Positions 33,329 to 39,368 of a DNA stretch of 39,440 nucleotides are shown here, in pieces. This DNA is from an uncultured Oscillospiraceae bacterium (lineage in GTDB: Bacteria > Bacillota > Clostridia > Oscillospirales > Oscillospiraceae). Within the stretch, counting starts at the first letter, position 1. Every line of letters starts with the position of its first letter. Position numbers and translations under genes: made by a program. The notes beneath the pieces are model-generated. The model did no database searches. It was not told the origin of the DNA and saw only the letters and a list, made by a program, of their open reading frames with translations. The DNA lies in the NCBI GenBank assembly GCA_947628805.1, contig CANRBG010000012.1, forward strand, positions 1-39,440. Reading direction: 5' to 3'.

Positions 33329-33401
33329 TATGTCGTGCATCGATATGTCGTCTTCCGATATATTGTGACTATATCGTAGCACGACATAGTTTTCTTGTCA
33401 A
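33329..33401 (-). promoter_or_regulatory. Promoter and operator of the padR operon
   Basis: On the minus strand TTGACA (33396-33401) and TACGAT (33373-33378) are 17 bp apart. Arms TATGTCGTGCATCGATAT (33329-33346) and the near-complement at 33371-33388 (16 of 18 positions) flank 24 nt. One arm overlaps the -10 and spacer, a good place for PadR repression. Confidence 0.75.
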
Positions 33402-33431
33402 CCCCAGCGGCGAAAAAGTTTATCCCGGTCC

Positions 33432-33480
33432 TTGCAAAGGGCCGGGTCGGGGCGTATAATGATGATTAGAAATAACTAAC
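33432..33480 (+). promoter_or_regulatory. Promoter of the HMA gene with TTAG-N6-CTAAC box
   Basis: TTGCAA (33432-33437) and TATAAT (33455-33460) are 17 bp apart. TTAGAAATAACTAAC (33466-33480) covers the start site. The same box type occurs three times in front of the feo operon, so both are probably repressed by one metal-dependent regulator, DtxR-like by box shape. Confidence 0.7.
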
Positions 33481-33499
33481 TCAAAAGGAGGAGCGGGAC

Positions 33500-33757
33500 A
33501 TGACGAAGGTGCTGACGGTGGAGGGCATGATGTGCGGCATGTGCGAAAGCCACGTGGCGGACGCGCTGCGAAAGGTGCCGGGGGTGGAAAAGGTCTCCGC
33601 CAGCCGGTCGAAAAAGCAGGCCCGGGTGGTGTGCGGGCCGGAGGTGACGGACGCGGCGCTTTTGGCGGCGGTGAACGCCACGGGCTACGAGGCGTCCAAC
33701 GTTCGGGCGGAACCGGACGGGCCCAAAAAGGGTCTGTTTGGTTTTCGGAAAAAGTAA
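33500..33757 (+). CDS. HMA-domain metal-binding protein (copper-chaperone-like)
   Basis: The 85-residue protein is a single heavy-metal-associated domain: MTKVLTVEGMMCGMC with the CxxC metal pair C12 and C15, then VADALRKVPGVEKVSAS and AALLAAVNATGYEA, the ferredoxin-like fold. A short basic tail (KKGLFGFRKK) follows. AAAGGAGG precedes ATG 33500. It looks like a CopZ-type chaperone, but its promoter carries the feo-type box rather than a CopY/CsoR site, so its metal is open. Confidence 0.92.
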   Translation: MTKVLTVEGMMCGMCESHVADALRKVPGVEKVSASRSKKQARVVCGPEVTDAALLAAVNATGYEASNVRAEPDGPKKGLFGFRKK

Positions 33758-33776
33758 AATGAAACGGATCTCCGTT

Positions 33777-33890
33777 GCAATCCCTCAGCCGGCGCTGCGC
33801 GCTGCCAGCTCCCTTTACACAAGGGGGCCTTCCATACTGTGCGGCTTCGCCGCGAAAAACCACGGCCCCCTCTGACGAGGGGGCTGTCGA
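33777..33890 (+). repeat. Multi-hairpin intergenic repeat (CCCTTTACACAAGGG type)
   Basis: Three hairpins stand in line: CCCTT/AAGGG with loop TACAC (33811-33825), GCGGC/GCCGC with loop TTC (33841-33853), and CCCCCTC/GAGGGGG with loop TGAC (33866-33883). The first is closely related to the hairpin at 29102-29118. It fills the space between the HMA gene and the convergent XRE gene and probably terminates both. Similar palindromic units are familiar from Oscillospiraceae genomes (general recollection, not searched). Confidence 0.6.
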
Positions 33891-33898
33891 ATGTTCTG

Positions 33899-34138
33899 TT
33901 ACGGTTCCAGGTTTTCCTCGTCAAAGAGGGGGGAGCGGAAAAATTCCTCCAGCCCGATCCCGAGGCCTTGGCAAAGCTCGTGGAGCACGCGGAGCTTGAC
34001 GGAGTCGTACGCACAGTTGACGATGTTGCCGATGGTGGACTTGGGCACGCCGCTCTGCATATAGAGCTGGTACTGGGTCATGCTTTTCTCCCGCAAAAGC
34101 TCCGTCAGCCGCTGGCTGACCGCCCGGTTGAGCTGCAT
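33899..34138 (-). CDS. Small XRE-family regulator
   Basis: The 79-residue protein is essentially one Cro/C1-type helix-turn-helix (RLTELLREKSMTQYQLYMQSGVPKSTIGNIV) with a short C-terminal tail, LGIGLEEFFRSPLF, typical of the group. It diverges from the 56-residue gene at 34258. An 8-bp inverted repeat between them (34194-34217) is a likely binding site. TATAAT on its own strand is at 34171-34176. Confidence 0.9.
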   Translation of the reverse strand: MQLNRAVSQRLTELLREKSMTQYQLYMQSGVPKSTIGNIVNCAYDSVKLRVLHELCQGLGIGLEEFFRSPLFDEENLEP

Positions 34139-34193
34139 TCCCTCACCGTCCTTGTAACTGTACTATCTTCATTATAGGAACGGACCGGCAAAA

Positions 34194-34237
34194 ATTAGTC
34201 CCTGTAGCTGGACTAATCGGGATATTTGTGGTATGCT
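34194..34237 (+). promoter_or_regulatory. XRE operator and promoter of the 56-residue gene
   Basis: ATTAGTCC (34194-34201) and GGACTAAT (34210-34217) form a perfect inverted repeat with an 8-nt spacer. It overlaps the -35-like TGGACT (34209-34214), which lies 17 bp before TATGCT (34232-34237). Binding here would block rightward transcription. Confidence 0.6.
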
Positions 34238-34257
34238 GTTGTCGGGAGGTGCGAAGC

Positions 34258-34428
34258 ATGGAGAAATATAAGAAGATGTATGCACTGTTGTGCGCGGCAG
34301 CGTCGGAAGCGCTGGACGTCCTGCCGGACGCGCCGGAGAACGACGCAGGCCGGGCGCTCCTGCAAAAGGCGTTGTATGAAGCGGAGGAAATTTACGTCTC
34401 ACAGGCGGACGATAGAAAGGACGGATGA
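34258..34428 (+). CDS. Conserved-looking small protein, 56 residues
   Basis: The product MEKYKKMYALLCAAASEALD continues as an acidic helical chain ending QADDRKDG. It has a GGGAGG ribosome site 7 nt before ATG 34258 and a promoter overlapping the XRE operator. The helical Ala/Glu-rich nature suggests a small helical bundle. I do not recognise a named family, and no function is assigned. Confidence 0.75.
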   Translation: MEKYKKMYALLCAAASEALDVLPDAPENDAGRALLQKALYEAEEIYVSQADDRKDG

Positions 34429-34456
34429 ACGGGAGCGAAGCCCGGTCAGGGCGAGC

Positions 34457-34538
34457 CGCGCGGCATTCCCGCGCGTGAAGTCAAAAGCCGCTGTACGACA
34501 GGCTTTTGACTTCCTGCCGGCGGGATTCACTTCCGCCG
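34457..34538 (+). repeat. Three-hairpin intergenic element
   Basis: After the stop of the 56-residue gene come hairpins CGCGCGG/CCGCGCG (34457-34475), GAAGTCAAAAGCC with its 13-bp complement (34477-34513, 11-nt loop) and CGGCGGGA/TTCCGCCG (34518-34538). The layout, with GC-rich hairpins around an AT-rich palindrome right after a stop codon, recalls the element at 18855-19034, although the sequences differ. Confidence 0.65.
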
Positions 34539-34557
34539 AGCAGTTTATAAATAATAA

Positions 34558-34587
34558 AAAAGAAGCGACCGCAAGGCCGCTTCTTTT
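34558..34587. terminator. Bidirectional terminator for the 56-residue gene and feo operon
   Basis: AAAAGAAGCG (34558-34567) pairs with CGCTTCTTTT (34578-34587). After one mismatch the stem continues with CC/GG around a GCAA loop. A-rich sequence upstream gives a T-run on the minus strand as well. Confidence 0.88.
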
Positions 34588-34655
34588 CTGTACATTGCCC
34601 GCGTTCCGCGGGCGGGGCAAAATGGAGGTATATAAGGAGATGCGAAGTGATGCTC

Positions 34656-34808
34656 TCAGGAGTGGTTGCCGTGCATAGCGCAATGCGAACAGTCGCCGTT
34701 GCAGCCGTCTATGCTCCGGCCCGCCTTTACGTTGCGCACCATGGCCCGGACGGAGAAAAACAGCACCGCCACCACGGGCATGCAGATAACGATATCGATC
34801 AGATGCAT
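34656..34808 (-). CDS. FeoB-associated Cys-rich membrane protein
   Basis: The 50-residue protein starts MHLIDIVICMPVVAVLFFSV (one membrane helix), continues with a basic stretch (RAMVRNVKAGR) and ends in a Cys-rich tail with DGCNGDCSHCAMHG (CxxxCxxC). This is the layout of the FeoB-associated Cys-rich membrane proteins found downstream of feoB in Firmicutes. AAAGGAG lies before ATG 34808. It probably helps iron handling at the FeoB pore. Confidence 0.82.
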   Translation of the reverse strand: MHLIDIVICMPVVAVLFFSVRAMVRNVKAGRSIDGCNGDCSHCAMHGNHS

Positions 34809-34826
34809 GAGCTTGGCTCCTTTCCG

Positions 34827-34913
34827 CTATTTAAAAAAGCCTATGATCGTCCGGACCGCCAGGATCATCAGCCCTGCCACGGCCAGCAATATCACGGCGT
34901 CTACGGCGTTCAT
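34827..34913 (-). CDS. 28-residue membrane peptide downstream of feoB
   Basis: The ORF MNAVDAVILLAVAGLMILAV, then RTIIGFFK, starts in the TGATG overlap with the feoB stop, so it would be translated by coupling. It is a single membrane helix with a basic end and lacks the Cys-rich tail of its neighbour. It may be a helix partner of FeoB. Real expression is likely from context, though length limits certainty. Confidence 0.6.
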   Translation of the reverse strand: MNAVDAVILLAVAGLMILAVRTIIGFFK

Positions 34914-37072
34914 CAGGCGTAAGCCGCCGCTTTCGCCAGCTTCCGGGACGGGTCAGGCCGGAACAGGAAGTACACCAGCACCGCCGCCACGATCAGGGCC
35001 GCTACGGTGCCCGCGCCGAAGGTGAGCTCACCCAGCAGCAGGCCGCCCAGTTGATAGACCATCAGCGTGACGCCGTAGGCGAAGGCGTTCTGGAAGAGCA
35101 GGGTGAAGGCCACCCACTTGCCGGAGTGCTGCTCCCGGGCCATGGCGGATATGGCCGCCAGACACGGGGAGTCCAGCAGGTTGAACACCAGGAAGCTGAA
35201 AGCCGCCAGGTTGGAGCCGTTGAAGAAGGCGGCGAAAGCGGTGTGCATCTCGGAGGCGTATTCCTCGATCTCGCCCAGGCCGGACAGCACCCCCATGGTG
35301 GACACGATGCCCTCCTTGGCCACGAAGCCGGACAGGGAGGAGGCCACAGCCCGCCAGGTGCCGAAGCCCAGGGGCTTGAAGATCCAGGCGATGGCGCCGC
35401 CGATGGAAGCCAGCAGGCAGCTCTCGGTCTCCACCATGCCGAAACGGCCGTTTTCAAACCCGAATGTGGCCAAGAACCACATGACCGCGCAGCAGACGAA
35501 AAGCACCGTCCCCGCCTTTTTCAGGAACGCCCATACCCGCTCCCACACGTGCAGCAGCACCGTCCCAGCAGTGGGCATGTGATAGGCCGGCAGCTCCATC
35601 ACGAAGGGGGCCGGATCGCCGGCGAAGGCCTTGGTCTTTTTCAGAATGATGCAGGCCACGATGACGCAGCCGATGCCCAGAAAGTACATGCAGGGGGCCA
35701 TCCACCAGGCGCCGCCCATCAGGTAGCCGGCGATGGTGGCGATGACCGGCAGCTTGGCCCCGCAGGGAATCCAGGTGTTGGTCATCATGGTCATGCGGCG
35801 GTCCTTCTCGTTCTCGATGGTGCGGGTCGCCATGATGCCGGGCACGCCGCAGCCGGAGGAGATCAAAAAGGGGATGAAGCTCTTGCCGGACAGGCCAAAC
35901 CGGCGGAAGATCCGGTCCATGATGAAGGCCACCCGGGCCATGTAGCCGCAGTCCTCCAGCAGGGACAAAAACAGGAACACCAGGGCCATCTGGGGCGCGA
36001 AGCCGATGGGGGCCGCGATGCCGCCCAGGATGCCGTCTACCACAAGCGACACCACCCAGTCGGACGCGCCGATGTTTGTCAGCAGGGTCTCCGCCCCGCC
36101 CTGGATCCACTGGCCGAAGAGCACGTCGTTGGTCCAGTCGGTGACCACGGTGCCAACGGTGGTCACGGAGATGTAGTACACCAGGAACATGACCGCCACG
36201 AAGATGGGCAGGGCCAGCCACCGGTTGGTGACGATCCGGTCGATCTTGTCGGAGGTGGTGAGCTTGCCCTTGCTTTTGCGGGTGAAGCACCGGTCGATGA
36301 TGGAGGTTATGTAGTCATACCGCTGGGCGGTGATGATGGATTCCGCGTCGTCGTCCATCTCCTGCTCGCAGTCCCGGATATCCTGTTCGATGTGGGCGGC
36401 GTCCGCCGGGTCCAGATGCAGTTGGGCCGACACCTTTTCATCCCGCTCAAAGAGCTTGATGGCGTACCAGCGCTGCTGCTCCGGGGGCAGGTGATGGACG
36501 GCCACCTCCTCGATGTGGGCCAGGGCGTGCTCCACGCAGCCGGCGAACCGGTGCTGGGGCACGGTCTTTCTGCCGCTTTTCGCCAGAGCCACCGCCGCCT
36601 CGGCGGCCGCCTTGACCCCGTCGCCCTTCAGGGCGGAGATCTCCATGACCTGGCAGTCCAGCTCCTTGGCGAGCTGCTTGGCGTTGAGCCGGTCGCCAGA
36701 CTTGTAGACCACGTCCATCATGTTCACGGCCACCAGCACGGGGATGCCCAGCTCCACCAGCTGGGTGGTCAGATACAGGTTCCGTTCCAGGTTGGTGCCG
36801 TCCACGATGTTCAGTATCACGTCGGGCCGCTCCTGGATCAGGTAATTGCGGGCCACCACTTCCTCCAAAGTGTAGGGGGACAGGGAGTAGATGCCGGGCA
36901 GGTCCGTGATGGTCACGTCCTTATGGTCTCGGAGCTTGCCCTCCTTTTTCTCCACGGTGACGCCGGGCCAGTTGCCCACATATTGGTTCGCCCCGGTGAG
37001 GGCGTTGAAAAGAGTCGTCTTGCCGCAGTTGGGATTGCCGGCAAGGGCGATGGTGATATGTTTGTCAGCCAT
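34913..37072 (-). CDS. feoB: Ferrous iron transporter FeoB
   Basis: The 719-residue protein imports Fe(II) across the cytoplasmic membrane. The N-terminal G domain has G1 GNPNCGKT (12-19), G2 GVTVE (37-41), G3 DLPG (57-60) and G4 NMMD (117-120), followed by the helical GDI region. The membrane part contains the two Gate repeats, with the Cys-containing SSGCGVPG and IPCGAKLPV. ATG 37072 is chosen because AAAGGAAAGG precedes it; an in-frame extension to 37150 runs through a repeat element and is unlikely. It is third in an operon after two feoA genes. Confidence 0.97.
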   Translation of the reverse strand: MADKHITIALAGNPNCGKTTLFNALTGANQYVGNWPGVTVEKKEGKLRDHKDVTITDLPGIYSLSPYTLEEVVARNYLIQERPDVILNIVDGTNLERNLYLTTQLVELGIPVLVAVNMMDVVYKSGDRLNAKQLAKELDCQVMEISALKGDGVKAAAEAAVALAKSGRKTVPQHRFAGCVEHALAHIEEVAVHHLPPEQQRWYAIKLFERDEKVSAQLHLDPADAAHIEQDIRDCEQEMDDDAESIITAQRYDYITSIIDRCFTRKSKGKLTTSDKIDRIVTNRWLALPIFVAVMFLVYYISVTTVGTVVTDWTNDVLFGQWIQGGAETLLTNIGASDWVVSLVVDGILGGIAAPIGFAPQMALVFLFLSLLEDCGYMARVAFIMDRIFRRFGLSGKSFIPFLISSGCGVPGIMATRTIENEKDRRMTMMTNTWIPCGAKLPVIATIAGYLMGGAWWMAPCMYFLGIGCVIVACIILKKTKAFAGDPAPFVMELPAYHMPTAGTVLLHVWERVWAFLKKAGTVLFVCCAVMWFLATFGFENGRFGMVETESCLLASIGGAIAWIFKPLGFGTWRAVASSLSGFVAKEGIVSTMGVLSGLGEIEEYASEMHTAFAAFFNGSNLAAFSFLVFNLLDSPCLAAISAMAREQHSGKWVAFTLLFQNAFAYGVTLMVYQLGGLLLGELTFGAGTVAALIVAAVLVYFLFRPDPSRKLAKAAAYA

Positions 37073-37092
37073 ATTATGTACCTTTCCTTTGA

Positions 37093-37252
37093 CCTCGTAG
37101 AGTTCGCGCTCGGGGGCGCGAATAAATTTGGATATGATTTCCGGGGACATGCGCCTCGGAAATCATTCTTTGCGGCTCACGCAGTGTGCGAGCGCAGCGA
37201 GTGCGCGTATGTGAGCCGAAGCCTTCTCGTTTGAATGCGATGCATTCAAACG
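37093..37252 (-). repeat. Multi-hairpin interspersed element, copy 2 (feoA-feoB gap)
   Basis: Read on the minus strand: palindrome CGTTTGAATGC and complement (37228-37252), a hairpin with CGGCTCAC/GTGAGCCG arms (37173-37218), hairpin A (37134-37166: stem ATGATTTCCG, loop AGGCGCATGTCCC), hairpin B (37103-37122: stem TTCGCGC), then CTCTACGAGG. Stem bases differ from copy 1 but still pair. The first palindrome overlaps the feoA stop codon; the element ends about 20 nt before the feoB start. Confidence 0.8.
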
Positions 37253-37464
37253 ACGATGATCATTTCGCTGTCCGCCTTGCGCAGGCTCAGCTCATAGCCC
37301 CGGACGGTGATCTCCACCGGATCCCCCAGGGGGGCCACCCTGCGCACGAAAATGTCCTCGCCCTTGGTGATGCCCATGTCCATGATGCGCCGCTTTACCG
37401 CGCCGGAACCCTCCAGCTTCAGGACCTTCACCGTCTGGCCCACCTTGGCCTCTTTCAAAGTCAT
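37246..37464 (-). CDS. feoA: FeoA-type SH3 protein, second copy
   Basis: The 72-residue protein is an SH3-like FeoA: MTLKEAKVGQTVKVLKLEGS, then AVKRRIMDMGITKGEDIFV and DPVEITVRGYELSLRKADSE, the family blocks. FeoA supports FeoB activity at the inner face of the membrane. AAGGAGG lies before the ATG. Its TGA is contributed by the palindrome of the repeat element. It stands between the first feoA and feoB. Confidence 0.93.
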   Translation of the reverse strand: MTLKEAKVGQTVKVLKLEGSGAVKRRIMDMGITKGEDIFVRRVAPLGDPVEITVRGYELSLRKADSEMIIVV

Positions 37465-37512
37465 GTTTGTCCTCCTTCCAGTTCCTTTCCTTGTTGCAAT
37501 AACAAACCGCCG

Positions 37513-37722
37513 TCAGACGAATATCTTCTTGGCCATCTCCTGACTGATGGCCACCCGGCTGTCCCGGACGCTGACGATCAGATTGCCGCCGATGTCGTTC
37601 ACCACCGTCACGGGACTGCCCACGACAAAGCCCAGATTTTCCAGAAAGCGCCTTGTTTCCGGCTTGCCCCCGATGTGGGTGACGAGACTGCTGTCCCCCT
37701 TGTGCAGCATGGTGAGAAGCAT
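37513..37722 (-). CDS. feoA: FeoA-type SH3 protein, first copy
   Basis: The 69-residue protein has LVTHIGGKPETRRFLENLGFVVGSPVTVV and NLIVSVRDSRVAISQEMAKKI, the FeoA/DtxR-C SH3 pattern. ATG 37722 follows a GGGGGG ribosome site; the open frame reaches 37764 but starts inside regulatory boxes. It is the first gene of the iron operon. Two different FeoA proteins in one operon are common in Clostridia. Confidence 0.93.
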   Translation of the reverse strand: MLLTMLHKGDSSLVTHIGGKPETRRFLENLGFVVGSPVTVVNDIGGNLIVSVRDSRVAISQEMAKKIFV

Positions 37723-37754
37723 GTGGTGATCCCCCCCTGGCCGGCGCACATATA

Positions 37755-37843
37755 TTAGTAGCAACTAACCGTGTGGCCGGATAATAGGCGTTAGTTATCT
37801 CTAACGCCTGATTTATTTTAGTCATAACTAACCGAGATGTCAA
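37755..37843 (-). promoter_or_regulatory. feo promoter with three TTAG-N6-CTAAC boxes
   Basis: On the minus strand TTGACA (37838-37843) and TAAAAT (37815-37820) are 17 bp apart. Boxes TTAGTCATAACTAAC (37818-37832, over the -10 and spacer), TTAGTTATCTCTAAC (37791-37805, in a longer AGGCGTTAG palindrome) and TTAGTAGCAACTAAC (37755-37769, in the leader) share one pattern. This fits repression by an iron-bound DtxR/IdeR-like protein. The rest of the 335-nt gap to 38058 is AT-rich and holds only the next promoter. Confidence 0.75.
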
Positions 37844-37963
37844 CCCCTTTTGCTGATTTTTTCGTTTTTTGTTATCTTTTGCATGGATTTGACAAATTTT
37901 GACCCGGAAAAATGTGCGGACAGCCAAAACTTTTTCGCTTGGAAAAGGGCTTGCCATCCAGCT

Positions 37964-37992
37964 TTGACAAGCGGCGGCGGGTATGGTAATAT
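37964..37992 (+). promoter_or_regulatory. Promoter of the FakA-like small gene
   Basis: TTGACA (37964-37969) and TAATAT (37987-37992) are 17 bp apart, about 65 nt before ATG 38058. Confidence 0.75.
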
Positions 37993-38057
37993 ATGTGCAC
38001 GGATGTCCGCCGATGGCGGATACATAGGTTTGGACACAGAATTAGGAGATATGATAT

Positions 38058-38309
38058 ATGCTGGAATTTCGTTTTGACACGCAGCTGCTCATCGAGGGGC
38101 ACGACCTGGACGAGGACGCCATCCATGATTACATCACGGAGAACATCCCCGGGGACTGCCTGCTGGCGGTGGGCGACGAGGATCTGATCAAGATCCATTT
38201 CCACACCAATGTGCCCTGGAAGGTGCTGGAGTACGCTTCCTCCCTGGGGGACATCTTTGACGTGGTGGTGGAGAACATGGAGCGCCAGGAGAACGGCCTG
38301 CAGGGCTGA
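38058..38309 (+). CDS. Stand-alone FakA/YloV-like C-terminal domain protein
   Basis: The 83-residue protein resembles the segment of fatty-acid kinase FakA (DAK2-fused proteins) with VGDEDLIKIHFHTNVPWKVLEYASSLG and VVVENMERQ; the longer proteins show HVHTNxPGxVLxYALxxG and IENMxxQ. No kinase domain is present in the window. It could be a detached regulatory domain or a relic. It has its own promoter, ribosome site (AGGAGA) and terminator, so it is probably expressed. Confidence 0.72.
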   Translation: MLEFRFDTQLLIEGHDLDEDAIHDYITENIPGDCLLAVGDEDLIKIHFHTNVPWKVLEYASSLGDIFDVVVENMERQENGLQG

Positions 38310-38330
38310 ATATCTCCCAGACGCAAAAGG

Positions 38331-38367
38331 ACCCGCGGCGAACCGTGTGTTCGCCGCGGGTCTTTTT
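38331..38367 (+). terminator. Intrinsic terminator
   Basis: A perfect 13-bp stem (38331-38343 with 38349-38361), loop CGTGT, is followed by CTTTTT. The following 38368-38497 contains no gene or clear structure that I can support. Confidence 0.92.
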
Positions 38368-38497
38368 ATGGTTTATGGCGCGGATACGCCAGAGGAATTG
38401 CAAGATCACCCTCCAAAAGCGGACAGATCTTTATGGGGTGCAAACCGTATTTAGTGGGGGTATTTGATCGTTGGGGAGGGGCAAGCTTACATGACTT

Positions 38498-38830
38498 CTA
38501 TAAATTTGCGTGGAAGGATTCTTTTGCGGCCTCTACAATGTCCTCGATGACACGCACCTGAGGTGTGGTGCATCCGTCAAGAAGCTCCGCGATGTGCGTC
38601 AGTGCCGCGCTCCTTCCCGCCGGGGCCTCGTCATAAAGAAGCTCGTCCGTGCGCACGTCCAGCGCAGCGGCCAACGACGCGAAGATGGGCAGGCTCATCT
38701 TCGTATTGCCTGTCTCAATGTGGCTCATATGGGTAGTGGAAATGCCTACCTGCTCTGCCAGTTTTTCCTGTGACACTCCCCGCGCTTTCCTGATCCTCCG
38801 TATCCTCTGCCCGATCGCATAGTAGTCCAT
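38498..38830 (-). CDS. XRE-family regulator
   Basis: The 110-residue protein has an N-terminal Cro/C1 helix-turn-helix (IRRIRKARGVSQEKLAEQVGIS to HMSHIETGNTKMSLPIFASLAAAL) and a C-terminal helix region ending IEDIVEAAKESFHANL. It diverges from the gene at 38959. AT-rich direct and inverted repeats of GCCTATATA type between them are likely its operators. The start at 38830 has a GGCGG ribosome site. Confidence 0.92.
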   Translation of the reverse strand: MDYYAIGQRIRRIRKARGVSQEKLAEQVGISTTHMSHIETGNTKMSLPIFASLAAALDVRTDELLYDEAPAGRSAALTHIAELLDGCTTPQVRVIEDIVEAAKESFHANL

Positions 38831-38889
38831 CCAATTACCGCCTATATAATTAAATTATACTTGAATTATATGGACTATTATGCTATGAT

Positions 38890-38933
38890 AAAATAAACTA
38901 TATAAGCTAATAACTGCCTATATAGTTTATTTT
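38890..38933. promoter_or_regulatory. 15-bp inverted repeat between divergent XRE and unknown gene
   Basis: AAAATAAACTATATA (38890-38904) and its exact complement (38919-38933) are 14 nt apart. Part of the right arm (GCCTATATAG) recurs as GCCTATATAA near 38838. A possible rightward promoter, TTGAAT (38859-38864) with extended -10 TGCTATGAT (38881-38889), ends right at the left arm. Confidence 0.65.
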
Positions 38934-38958
38934 TATGATCGAGAGTCCGAGGAAAAAG

Positions 38959-39258
38959 ATGAGAAAGTTATGTGTCGTAAGCGGGCGGCGTATGGGCGTC
39001 AGGCGGGTCGGAGGGCCTTTTGAGACGCCGGGATTGGCGCAGGTCCTCTGTGACGGCACCTTGATCGGTTCTCTGCGGGAGAGAGCCGTCGTCACTTTGG
39101 AGATCGACACAGAACGTCATATAATACAGTGCGTAGAGGAGCTGCCAGACAATCCCGGCCGCATTGTAAGCGACGTTGTAAATATCGCGCCTGGGAAAGA
39201 GGACGTCTCTCTGCTGCTGACATGGAGCGAGCAGACACTGTTTTTGTCCCTGTATTGA
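38959..39258 (+). CDS. Protein of unknown function, 99 residues
   Basis: The protein begins MRKLCVVSGRRMGVRRVGGP and continues with beta-rich sequence including LAQVLCDGTLIGSLRERAVVTLEID and SLLLTWSEQTLFLSLY. The DGTLIGSL and VTLEID pieces recall PEGA-like beta domains, but I do not recognise a family. GAGG lies 5 nt before ATG 38959; the frame opens earlier at 38935 without better support. It is probably regulated by the divergent XRE protein. Confidence 0.7.
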   Translation: MRKLCVVSGRRMGVRRVGGPFETPGLAQVLCDGTLIGSLRERAVVTLEIDTERHIIQCVEELPDNPGRIVSDVVNIAPGKEDVSLLLTWSEQTLFLSLY

Positions 39259-39335
39259 TCGGAAGTAGACCCAAAGACACGGGGCGCCGAGGAACACGTA
39301 AAGCCGCCGCTCATCCCAAAGACCCATACCAAACC

Positions 39336-39365
39336 AAAAGCACACCGCAAACGCGGTGTGCTTTT
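39336..39365 (-). terminator. Terminator after tRNA-Tyr, bidirectional
   Basis: AAAAGCACACCGC (39336-39348) pairs perfectly over 13 bp with 39353-39365 around an AAAC loop. It lies 3 nt from the tRNA 3' end on the minus strand and also closes the rightward 99-residue gene. Confidence 0.88.
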
Positions 39366-39368
39366 GCT

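Noticed and set aside
34647-34922. Plus-strand open frame over the small genes after feoB
   Set aside because: The minus strand carries two well-framed small membrane genes with coupling and a ribosome site; the plus frame is His/Pro-rich noise.
37073-37150. N-terminal extension of FeoB beginning at 37150
   Set aside because: The extra 26 codons lie inside the repeat element (the ATG is in the hairpin A loop). A good ribosome site and the canonical N-terminus support ATG 37072.
38369-38455. 28-codon ORF after the terminator (MVYGADTPEELQ...)
   Set aside because: It begins just after a strong terminator and has no ribosome site or promoter.
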